The notes beneath the pieces are model-generated. The model did no database searches. It worked only from the letters and a program-made list of their open reading frames with translations, and had not been told where the DNA came from. The position numbers and the translations under genes were made by a program. Of a stretch of 64,000 nt of DNA, positions 32,784-42,435 are shown piece after piece; position 1 is the stretch's first letter, and every line of letters begins with the position of its first letter. Origin of the DNA: Zea mays (lineage: Eukaryota; Streptophyta; Magnoliopsida; Poales; Poaceae). The stretch is from assembly GCF_902167145.1 (NCBI RefSeq), contig NC_050104.1, forward strand, positions 110,557,849 through 110,621,848. Direction: 5' to 3'.

Positions 32784-35751
32784 TCATGGAGGTGGGCGGT
32801 TTGACCGGGGCTGCGTTGGGCTGAACCCTTCCGGAGGGTTGTTGGATGCCGCTCCAGATTGGCCCTGCACAGAGAAGAGATTGCATGTGTTATACCAGAT
32901 GCATTACAAACATCTAACTACAATTTTGATACTCACAGGAGTGTGGAAGAGAGCAGGGTCAACTGGAGGGAACAATGGAGGTGGTGGAGCGATGCCTTGT
33001 GCGGCGCCAAGGCTCTGCATGTACTGGAACATCTCCGCCATCCTCTGATGATCTGCCCGGCGCTCCGCCTCCCGCTCCGCCATCATCCTCGCCTCCATCT
33101 TGTGACGTTCCCTCCTCTCTTCTTCTAGTTGGGTCTGTAATATTACAAGACAACGTTATAGTAACTCAAAGAGTAGGTATATAACTCAAGGAAGGACGAG
33201 TTACAGAAGCACTAACCTCGAGTTGCTGTATGTGATGCTATGAGCTGTCGTGCCGAGGTCGTATGGCTGGACTCAAGCCCGTGCTCCTTGCTCTCACCTG
33301 AGATAGAGTGGGAGTGGAGGACGAGTCGATTGCCTCGTCGGCAATCCAGTACCGCCCATGTCTCTTGCCTCCTCCGACCCTCATGAGCACATCGGGGTCG
33401 ATCGGCTCGGTGCTCGGATCATAGTCTGGGCCATGGATCTCCTGCGCCATGGCGGTGTAGTCATGGAGGCGGCTGTAGACGGCGGGGTTGGTGTAGGCCT
33501 CGGGCCCGTCATCCGGGTTGTAGGTGACGTCGGACGTCGTCTTACCCTTATGGGCCATAGCATAGTCCGAGAAGGTGGAGCAAGGCCTGCCACCATGTGA
33601 CGCCGACTGCAACGAAAACCAATGAGATAGTTAGAAATAATATCTAACTTAGTGCTATATATCTAAATAAAAAAGGTGGCGTACCCATGCTTCGGCATAT
33701 TGGCCCAGGCTCCGGCTGCCTTGGTGGTGGGAGGGGCCTTTCATCATCAAACGTCATTCCCGGCTAGCTGTGTGCGCCTCGTCCCACTCAGCCGAACGCC
33801 GTTCCCGGAAGTCATGACTCTTCATCCCTAAGACTCGCATAGTAGATAAGTTCACCCCCCTACTCAGGTTAGATGCATACCCATCAGGGAACATCAACAT
33901 CTTGATCCACTGAAGTACTTCCTTCCTCTGGGCCCTGCTTAGGACGAAATCGGCCTTAGGCCTTCTCCACGTCTTTCCGCCACTTGGCGGCTTCATCTCT
34001 AGTTTTGGTCTATCACATAACGGTGCCAGATCCACTCTTGCCTTCTCATTATCCTTTGACTTATCAGGAATGTCCATAATTGTTGCCCACAGTGCCTCGG
34101 CAACATTCTTTTCAGTGTGCATCACGTCAATGTTGTGTGGAAGGAGCAGGTCGTCATAATAGGGGAGACGAGTCAAGCCAGACTTATGTGTCCACATATG
34201 CTACTCACCATATCCCACAAAACCACCTTCTGTATTGGCCACGAGCCCATCTATCTGTTGACGAATTTCGGCATCAGTCATCGTTGCAGGTGGGCGGTCT
34301 GTCACTACGACACCTTTCGTAAAGTTCTTGATGTCTAGGCGGAATGGATGGTCAGCAGGAAAAAATTGTCGATGTTTATCGAAGGACGAATATTTGCCAC
34401 CCTTTTTCAACCAAATGAACCTGAGAGCTTCCTTGCAAACTGGGCATGGGAACTTACCGTGAACACACCAGGCACAGAATAGCCCATACACCGGTAAGTC
34501 ATGCATGGAGTACTGGTACCAAACATGCATTCTGAAGTTTGTCTTCGTAGCTCGGTCATACGTCCATACCCCTTCCTCCCAGGCACGTACCAATTCATCG
34601 ATCAAAGGCTCCATGTACACGCCCATTTTGTTCCCCGGGTGTCCGGGAATTATCAACGACACGAATATATTCTGCCTTTGAAAGCACACACCAGGGGGGA
34701 GATTGATTGGGATAACAAACACGGGCCAACATGTGTACGGGGCAGCGCTCATTCCATAGGGATTGAACCCATCTGTGGCCAACGCAACACGTACATTACG
34801 AGCCTCTTCGGCTTTCTCACGGTGAATGTCATCAAAGTGTTTTCATGCTTCACCATCTGATGCGTGCACCATCTTGTCAGGATTGTATCGTTTTCCATTT
34901 TTGTGTCATGTCATCTGTTTCGCGGATTCCTCTGTCATGTAAAGACGCTGGATCCTCAGTATGAACGGAAGGTGTCGTAGGATTGTCAAGGGGATGTCGA
35001 GCTGCCTCTTCTGTCCATCACCAGAGTCTACCTCCATAAACCTAGACGAATTACACTTGGGACAGTACTTTGCCTCCGCGTATTCTTTCCTAAATAGCAC
35101 GCAGCCCTTCGGACAAGCATGAATATGCTCATACGTCATCTTGAGTGCACGAAGTAGTTTCTGTGCCTCGTACATGCTCTTTGGCGGAACGTGATCATCC
35201 GGAAGCAGACTCCCAATAACCGTCAACAAGCCATCGAATGCGTCTCTACTCATGCTGTACTGCGACTTGAACGCCATTACACGCCCAATGGCATCCAGTT
35301 GAGAAACCTTTGTCTGGCCGTGAAGGGGCTTCTGTGCCACGTCGAACATGTCGTAGAACGCCTTTGCAGTCGGCTCTGGCTCGTCATCCATACATCCTCC
35401 CGTGTACTGTGCCTCCTGATAGTCGTTCAACATATCCGCTACCCCCGCATCCGCGTCATAATCCTCGACACGTTGTCTCAACACCTCCTCTCTCGTACGA
35501 TGCGCTTCACCATGAAATATTCACCGAGTATAGCCCGGCGTAAATCCATTCTTCCAAATATGTTCTACCATGGCCTTCTTTGGTTTTCTTTTCCGGTTGT
35601 CACATTTGCTGCACGGGCATGGGACTAGACTCGCTCCTTTAGCAGCTTTGCCATATGCCCGTTCCACGAAATCATCGGTCTTTCTAATCCATTCTGTGGT
35701 GACATCGTTCCTTCCTCTACGGCCCGTGTACATCCACTCACGGTCCTCCAT
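32784..35751 (-). pseudogene. Fused tnp2-tnpA transposase gene of CACTA D, broken
   Basis: The minus-strand gene starts at ATG 35751 with MEDREWMYTGRRGRND, the transposase-associated N-terminal domain of CACTA TNP2 with its CPCSKCDNRKRK zinc-binding motif. The TNP2 core follows (FYDMFDVAQKPLHGQT; CPKCNSSRF; DGFNPYG; HNIDVMHTEKNV). After LGMKSHDF (about 33830) the frame switches to TNPA-type sequence (Transposase_24 family) and continues GSRSLGQYAEAW to 33685. Three more exons follow at 33606-33217, 33134-32937 and 32864-32784, all joined in phase 0 by GT-AG introns of 72-82 nt. The third contains a charged coiled-coil and the last ends SNRPPP. In-frame stops lie at 35521, 34906, 34843, 34201, 33754 and 33238. 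The DNA-cleaving second half of TNP2 is missing. Confidence 0.8.
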
Positions 35752-35759
35752 CCTATAAC

Positions 35760-36470
35760 ATATATAACCGACTATAGTTTAATATAACATGTAAGACATA
35801 TGCAAAAAATAACTCAAGCCTATCAACAAAAAATTCGGCAGCACCTCCCCTCTACGGGGATGTTTACAAAACCTGTAAATAAAACTAGCAGCACGATGGC
35901 TGACATCCACAAATATATCTAATTGATACACATAGTATAAACTCCCTAAATTCAATAATCATGTAGTATAAATTTAATACAACACATATACTAAATTCAA
36001 TAAACACACATAATTCATTATAAAAACATAATATAAACACGTAGTATACACACAATAAATTAAATAAACATGTAGTATAAATTTAACACATAATATGACA
36101 ATAAACACACATAAATTTAATAAATTAAATAACATATGACAATAATACCGACGGTGGAGGGCGCGGGCAACGGCGGCGGCGTTCTGGGCGCGTGGGGCGG
36201 GCGGCGGCTTGGGCGCGGCCGATGGCGGCTTGGGCGCGGCCGATGGCGGCTTGCCGGGCGCGTGGTGGCGGGCGTGTTACGGCGACGGCGCGCGCGGCAA
36301 GCGCGCGGCGAGCGCGGCGAGCGCGGACGCGCGGGCGCAGGGCCGGGGGCGCGCACGTGGCCGGCGGCGAGGGCGGGCGCGGGGTCGGCGGCGAGCGCGG
36401 GCGGCGGCGTGAGCGAGTGAGCGTGAGTGAGAGAGAGAAGAATGAGAAGCCGTCGGTTTGGTTAAGTTCA
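35760..36470. other. Upstream region of the D transposase gene
   Basis: AT-rich DNA (35760-36140) with repeated TAAATTTAATA-like words gives way to a very GC-rich block (36145-36420). That block contains tandem GGGCGCGGCCGATGGCGGCTT units near 36213-36250. GC-rich untranslated leaders next to subterminal arrays are usual in CACTA elements. I see no coding sequence, although frames are open by composition. Confidence 0.6.
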
Positions 36471-36710
36471 CCTTCTTTGCCGAGTGCCCACGATGCGGCA
36501 CTCAGCAAAGATTTTTTTATTTTTAAAATATGCTTTGCCGAGTGCCAGATCGGCGACACTCGGCAAAGGCGCCTTCTTTGCCGAGTGCCACTCAGGGGCA
36601 CTCGACAAAGACTAATTTACACTTCTTTGCCGAGTGCCACCCAGGGGCACTCGGCAAAGCATACTTTGCCGAGTGTCAACCAGCTGACACTCGGCAAAGT
36701 ACATTTGTAC

Positions 36711-37624
36711 TTTTTTTTGTTTTGGGCACCAAACTTTTTGTGGTATGTTTCTAAACTATGTAGACCTACATGTATCATTTTGGGACAATTATAACAGTGT
36801 TTGCAATAGCTAGTAGATTTAGTTCGTTTATTTGAATTTTTTCGGAAAATTAAGATTTGAACTGGAGGTCACTCGAAACTTGGAAAACAGTGCATGAAAA
36901 AATGATATTCATGCTACTTAGCACAAGTTACGACCGATTCCAGGAGCGGACCGGAAACTTCGAGCAACATGCTCACTAAACATGGCCGTGAACTTGCCAT
37001 CCACATGTTTAAAAATTGTATAAAACACAAACAAAGTCAGAAAATCATAAAACTTGTCCACGTGTCATGATATCATATATAAATGTTGTGATAAAAATTT
37101 GAGACAGTTTCGAGAAAGTTGTGAGACATTATGTGTAGAAACCTAAGAGAACTACACATGAAATCATGGAGTTTCAATGTGGATTTGTTAGGTTTGTACA
37201 CATAGTGCATCACAGCTTTCTCGAAATTTTTTCAAATTTTTATCATAGCCTCTACATATGATATCATGACACGTGGACAGGTTTCATGATTTTTTGACTT
37301 TGTTTGTGTATTATACAATTTATAAACACCTGGATGGCAAGCTCACGACCATGTTAAGTGAGCAAGGTGCTCTAAGTTTCCGGTCCGCTCCTGAAATCGG
37401 TCATAACTTGTGCTAAGTAGCATGAATATCATTTTTTCATGCACTGTTTTCCAAGTTTCGAGTGACCTGCAGTTCAAATTTGAATTTTCCGAAAAAATTC
37501 AAATAAATGAACTAAATCTACTAGCTATTGCAAACACTGTTATAATTGTCCCAAAATGATACATGTAGGTCTACATAGTTTAGGAACATACCACAAAAAG
37601 TTTGGTGGCCAAAACAAAAAAAAA
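36711..37624. repeat. Long inverted repeat (hairpin) in CACTA D
   Basis: The left arm 36711-37146 and right arm 37188-37624 are imperfect complements over ~436 bp with a 41-nt centre. Matching landmarks are ACCAAACTTTTTGTGGTATG against CATACCACAAAAAGTTTGGT and CTCGAAACTTGGAAAACAGT against its complement. Similarity is high along the full length, with scattered mismatches. It lies between two subterminal repeat arrays on the 5' side of the transposase gene and has no coding potential. Confidence 0.92.
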
Positions 37625-37780
37625 TATACTTTGCCGAGTGTTTAGGGATGACACTCGGCAAAGCCTCCTTTGCCGAGTGCCTACCATTTGGCACTCGGCA
37701 AAGAAGCTCTTTGCCGAGTGTCAACCGTTGCCTCTCGGCAAAGACTGACGGTCGTCAACTTTTGGACGGCCGCTGACGGC

Positions 37781-40558
37781 TGTAACGCCCCGAATTTTGC
37801 AGTTGAATTTTTTCTTTTCTTTACTCGCCAAATTCGGGCGTTACCTTTTCTTTTTCTTTTTGCCCTCGCTAGACCTTGACCTTTTCCAAAGTTAGCGGGA
37901 TTCGGTTTGGAATTCCCGTGTAAGAAAACCATAAAACTGTTTTATGTTGTTTGATGCACCATGCCGAACTATGCATTCTTTGATTGTTTGAAAGTGCAAA
38001 TGCATTCATGTAGAAAGATCGGATTTCGAAAATGAGGAGAAGATCTTTTCTTTCTTTTTCTCTCTCTTTTTCTCTCTCCTCTTTTTCTCTCTCTCCCGCG
38101 CCGTGGGCCGACCCCGGCCGGCCCAGCCGCCCTTGCGCCCCCTTTTGGGCCCAAAAAGACCCAACCGCCCCCCCACCTCCCCTTTTTCCCCAATTCTCTC
38201 TCCCTCCCTCTCATTTTCTCTCATTTTCTCTCCCCCACCCTAAGCCGCCGCCGCCCCTACCCCTCTGCCCAACCGCCGCCCTGCCCTAGCGCTCGGCCGC
38301 CGCTCCCCGCCGGTGAGCCCCCCCTCCTCCCTCTCTCCCTCCTCCCTCCCTCTCCCCTCTCCCCTCCTCTCTCCTCGGCAGCCCGCGCCCGGCCGCGCCG
38401 TGGCCGCTGGCCGCCCTGGCCGCGCCCCCAGCCGGCCGCTGCCGCACCGCCCTGGCCCCCGGCCAGCCCCAGCCGGCCCCGGCCCGCCCCTTGGCCAACC
38501 CCGGCCGCCCCCCGGCCCGCGCCCCGGCCGCGCGCCTGGCCGCGCGCCTGGCCGACTCGGCCGCCTGCCAGCCCGACCCCCCCCCCCCACGCGCCCGCCT
38601 GGCCGGCCGGTTCAACCGGGCTAGCTCGGCCGCCCCGGCCCCCAGCTCGGCTGCCCGCGCCCGCGCCAGCCCCCAGCTCGGCCGCCCAGCCTAGGGCCGG
38701 TTCAACCGCCCTAGGGCCGGTTCAACCGCCCCCCCTGTTTTTTTTATTTTTTTTATTTTTTTTATTTACTTTCTGTGATCATAATTACCTTATTTTGGGT
38801 AGACTAATCATGGTTCATGCTATGGAAATGAGAAGTTTAATTTAGAATTTCGTTGCGCTAGTTGATTCATTTAGTTAATTGTTTATCCCGTGCAATGTTA
38901 ATCAACTCAAAATGATTAGGTTCCCACTAGTGCATATAACAGAATTCTTTTGTTAGGAACCTATTGAAACTAGAGTGCATAATTTAACTAATCATTAGTG
39001 CATAAACTTTAACCCCCCCCCTGCGAGACCCTTTTCCCGTTTCTTTCTAACCATAACAAATGCAATGTCACATGTCATACTTGATGCATATTCGCTTTAT
39101 TTGTTCCCTTGTATGGTGTACTGTTCTTTTGTATTAAATATGTGGATGGATGTATGTATGTTTGCGCTCGCATAGAGAACGATCCGGTCGAAGAGCCCGA
39201 GGAATTCGCAGGAGAAGCCCCTGAGCAGCAGTCGGTTGGTGGAGGCAAGTGTCCTTTGACCTATCTCTGTCCTAATCATTCTTTAATTCACCTCCCGCAT
39301 CACACATTTATACCTAAGGATTGACTAGCTTTTTGTTATCCATGTCCTTGTTTACCTATTTGGGTCGGATTATTACTGCTTAGTTTGATGCTATTGCTCA
39401 ACTTTAATCAATGAACATGATGTGGTTATCTATGATACGCTGTTTTCCCGTTCTTATTTATGATTATACTTGTGGCATTTAAGGGGACTCGAGCGGTTTC
39501 TCGAGTGCCTCTCCGTAAGGACCTGTTCAATGGATGACCGCCCGGGAAAACAGTGCAACCATGAGGGTGGAATGGGGTGCCCTTAGCTGAATAATTAGAG
39601 GATCCGGGGTGTAGTTCGCTTCGCCGTCGTGCCGTCAATGGGGCTCGGTGTATGCGGCTCGCTCTGCCAAGGTTGATTTGTCCCTTGGGGAGGAGTGCGG
39701 TACATTTAGGAAACCTAATGGGTGGCTACAGCCCCGGGGAATCTTTGTAAAGGCTTCGTAGTGAATCCTTGGCCATTCACCTCGGGAGTGAATAAGGGTC
39801 TTGCAAGCCCAGGCCAGAGAGGGAATCACGGCTTGTGGGTAAAGTGCACAACCTCTGCAGAGTGTTATGAAACTGATATATCAGCCGTGCTCGCGGTTAT
39901 GAGCGGCCAAGGGAGCTCCAGAGATTAGTGATACTTGATCAGAGATACTTTGGTACAGGTGACAATGAGATTGATGGTTCTGATTACGATTATGGTATTG
40001 GTAAGTGGTATTCTTTCCGTTTGGAAAGGATACATTGGGCTAATAACTTGGGTTAATGTTAAAACCTGGCTTTCTATTAGTAAGTAATAACCTGACCAAC
40101 TAAAAGCAACTGCTTGACTTATCCCCACATAAAGCTAGTCCACTACAGCCAAACAGGATACTTGCTGAGTATGTTGATGTGTACTCACCCTTGCTCTACA
40201 CACCAAACCCCCCCCAGGTTGTCAGCATTGCAACCACTGCTCAGGCGAAGATGAAGCTGTGGAAGGAGACTTCCAGGAGTTCCAAGACTACGACGAGTTC
40301 TAGGTGTGGGTTAGCGGCAACCCCCAGTCGGCTGCCTGTGAAGGCCGCGTTATCTACGTTTCTTTTCCGCACTTTGGTTTATTGTAAGAACTATATGGAC
40401 GTCTCAGACGTATGATGTAATCGACTATTTCCCTTATTAATACTATTTTGAGCACTGTGTGATGATGTCCATATTATGTAACTGCTGTGTACGTGAATAA
40501 CTGATCCTGGCACGTACATGGTTCGCATTCGGTTTGCCTTCTAAAACCGGGTGTGACA
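37781..40558 (+). repeat. 5' LTR of element E (2,778 bp)
   Basis: Runs from TGTAACGCCCCGAATTTTGC to CCGGGTGTGACA. It contains a CT tract (38035-38095), a very GC-rich block (38240-38735), T-rich runs (38735-38765) and a small conserved ORF at 39109-39324. The block at 38300-38700 opens long frames on both strands through composition alone. Confidence 0.95.
39109..39324 (+). CDS. Small ORF in the LTR of E (71 codons; copy at 48184-48399)
   Basis: Encodes ENDPVEEPEEFAGEAPEQQ and CPLTYLCPNHS. It is the same in both LTRs of E and recognisable in solo LTR B (15133-15315). No known domain. It could be a micropeptide or a frame kept open by chance in a conserved RNA leader. Confidence 0.25.
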   Translation: MYGVLFFCIKYVDGCMYVCARIENDPVEEPEEFAGEAPEQQSVGGGKCPLTYLCPNHSLIHLPHHTFIPKD

Positions 40559-40562
40559 TAAG

Positions 40563-40575
40563 TGGTATCAAAGCC
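40563..40575 (+). promoter_or_regulatory. Primer-binding site of element E
   Basis: TGGTATCAAAGCC begins four bases after the LTR. It matches the initiator methionine tRNA 3' end (TGGTATCAGAGCC) except for one base. Confidence 0.85.
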
Positions 40576-40812
40576 GTGCTGACTGTAGGACCGCTAACCT
40601 AGAATAGAATGGTCGTTCTAAGGACTATAGACCTCTGTCTCTGCCTTGACTTTGATATCCCTTCAAAAGTTGGTCCTACCGACCAAACCTATGTTCTACT
40701 GTATATTATACCTTGCTAAAAAATTGTGTTTCATTCTGATCCTTCATTTACTTATTACTTGCTGGTCATATTAATTCTGTTCTCACCCTTTTGCTTGCGA
40801 TGTCTTTTGTAG

Positions 40813-41826
40813 ATGGCTCGACTTAGACACACTGCACGAAAGTCCGTCATCCCCTTCTTACCCTCCCGCCTTGCTGAGCGTCCGCTTCGCCGTCCCGTGG
40901 CCGGACAGTCCAGCCACTTGGAGAGACTACACCACCGCCTGCGTGAGGAGCAGGAACGTCGACGACAGGAGCAGCAGGGCTCTTCTTTCTCGCTCCACCA
41001 GGAGATAGAGTCTGTGAGGAGCTGCTCCCCTGTGCTTCCTCTGGAGCCGCCCCCTGCACCACCACTGGGCGCCCCAGCTTCTGGAGTAGCTGCTGGAGGA
41101 GACCCAGACGACGGAGATGGCGACGACAGCTCGAGCCACGACACCGACTTCTCTGCTAACCCTGAGCCGGAAGGATGGGTTGCTCGACCCATCACTCGCG
41201 ACGCTGCTCGCGGGTGTCACTTCCACGATGCGCTCGACACCCTGCTACGTCGGGCATTTGACCGGCATACTTGGTCCGTCGAGTATCGCTGTGTGGTCTA
41301 CCAGCATAGTCGCGGGGTCTACCCGGACCGCTGGGAGGCAACTTGCTTGGTGCGCTGCCCGGAGAACAGTCTCCAGGGTGCAGAGGCCTGCTCAGAGCAC
41401 TATTCTATCTCTGAACGGGACTCAGCTGAGGCAGCCATGCAAGATGCTGCACGGCGTGCGCTTTCGCACTACTGCTCGGTTTTCGGTGGGGCAGCTGACG
41501 GTCTTGACCTGAAGTATTACCCCCGCCGTCCATCTGGCAGCACAGGAGGCGTGATTGTCTCACCTGTCGGTGAGGGCAATCCTAGGTTGAGCAGCACAGT
41601 CAACCTAGCCGCCGTGCTAAACACGGAGCTGGACCATGCATTAGACGAGCTGAGTAGGGCTCGTGCTGAGATCGCCCTGCTGCGGGCTGAGCGCGCGGAA
41701 CGTCGTCATCTGGATGGTGGTTCCCCCGCTCCCGTCGGGACTCAGCACCCGTACCGCTCACCTCAGCGTGGACACCAGCCTTATGGCAATCCCGACTGCA
41801 AGACCAAGATAACTCTAGAACCATAG
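40813..41826 (+). CDS. Additional upstream ORF of element E, dsRNA-binding-like
   Basis: A 337-residue protein between the primer-binding site and gag. The first ~130 residues are basic and proline/acid-rich. Residues ~137-222 (HDALDTLLRRAFDRHTWSVE ... AEAAMQDAARRALSHYC) have the order helix, three strands, helix expected of a double-stranded-RNA-binding domain. An alanine-rich second helix resembles the end of that fold. The usual lysine pair at its start is absent, so RNA binding is uncertain. Residues ~275-312 form a heptad-like segment (LNTELDHALDELSRARAEIA) suggesting dimerisation. The start codon directly follows TTTTGTAG, an acceptor-like site. Extra ORFs upstream of gag are known in plant Ty3 elements; this function is inference. 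Confidence 0.6.
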   Translation: MARLRHTARKSVIPFLPSRLAERPLRRPVAGQSSHLERLHHRLREEQERRRQEQQGSSFSLHQEIESVRSCSPVLPLEPPPAPPLGAPASGVAAGGDPDDGDGDDSSSHDTDFSANPEPEGWVARPITRDAARGCHFHDALDTLLRRAFDRHTWSVEYRCVVYQHSRGVYPDRWEATCLVRCPENSLQGAEACSEHYSISERDSAEAAMQDAARRALSHYCSVFGGAADGLDLKYYPRRPSGSTGGVIVSPVGEGNPRLSSTVNLAAVLNTELDHALDELSRARAEIALLRAERAERRHLDGGSPAPVGTQHPYRSPQRGHQPYGNPDCKTKITLEP

Positions 41827-42229
41827 ATCGTTAGAGTTGGATCTTGTAATTAATACGAAATATATGCATAGAAGCTTCAGTCTTAGCGTTAATCTCGGTC
41901 TTAGTTAGTCTTAGTTAGACAGGGTAGTTTGCTATATCCTGTGCATCTATGTTTGTCATGATGAACTATGTTTGGTTTGGATCTTTGTAATGACTGTTAT
42001 CAGAGTGTGGGTATCCCCTGCATTTTGGTTTACATATTATGTTAATGGAGTTAGTTATATAGTTGGGAAACCTTTTATTCCACTTTCCTCTTGATCTGAG
42101 AAGCTGTGTGGTCTGTGTTGGAGATCAGTGAAGATGCTCACCTGCTCAGTGCTGTTGAAGAATTCTATTCTCTTTTCTTATGCTGCAAGATCTGCCAGAT
42201 CAGTTCTGATGTGTGGTTGCATTCTGCAG

Positions 42230-42402
42230 ATGTCAGAGAACAGGCGCAGAGGAGGAAGGCGTGCTCAGCAGGAGCAAGCCGGTCAACAAGAAGAGGCGCC
42301 CCAGCAGCAGCAGCTGCCACCCCCGCCCCCGATGTCGATCGAGCAGATGTTTCTGATGCAGACTCAGGCAGTTCAGGCCATCGGTTAGACTCTGGCCGCC
42401 AT

Positions 42403-42435
<33 letters not shown>

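Noticed and set aside
32784..35751. Functional CACTA transposase
   Set aside because: Six in-frame stops and loss of the second half of tnp2.
38240..38735. Long frames on both strands in the LTRs of E (also 47351-47791)
   Set aside because: Extreme GC composition and Pro/Arg/Ala-only translations; no conservation pattern beyond the LTR itself.
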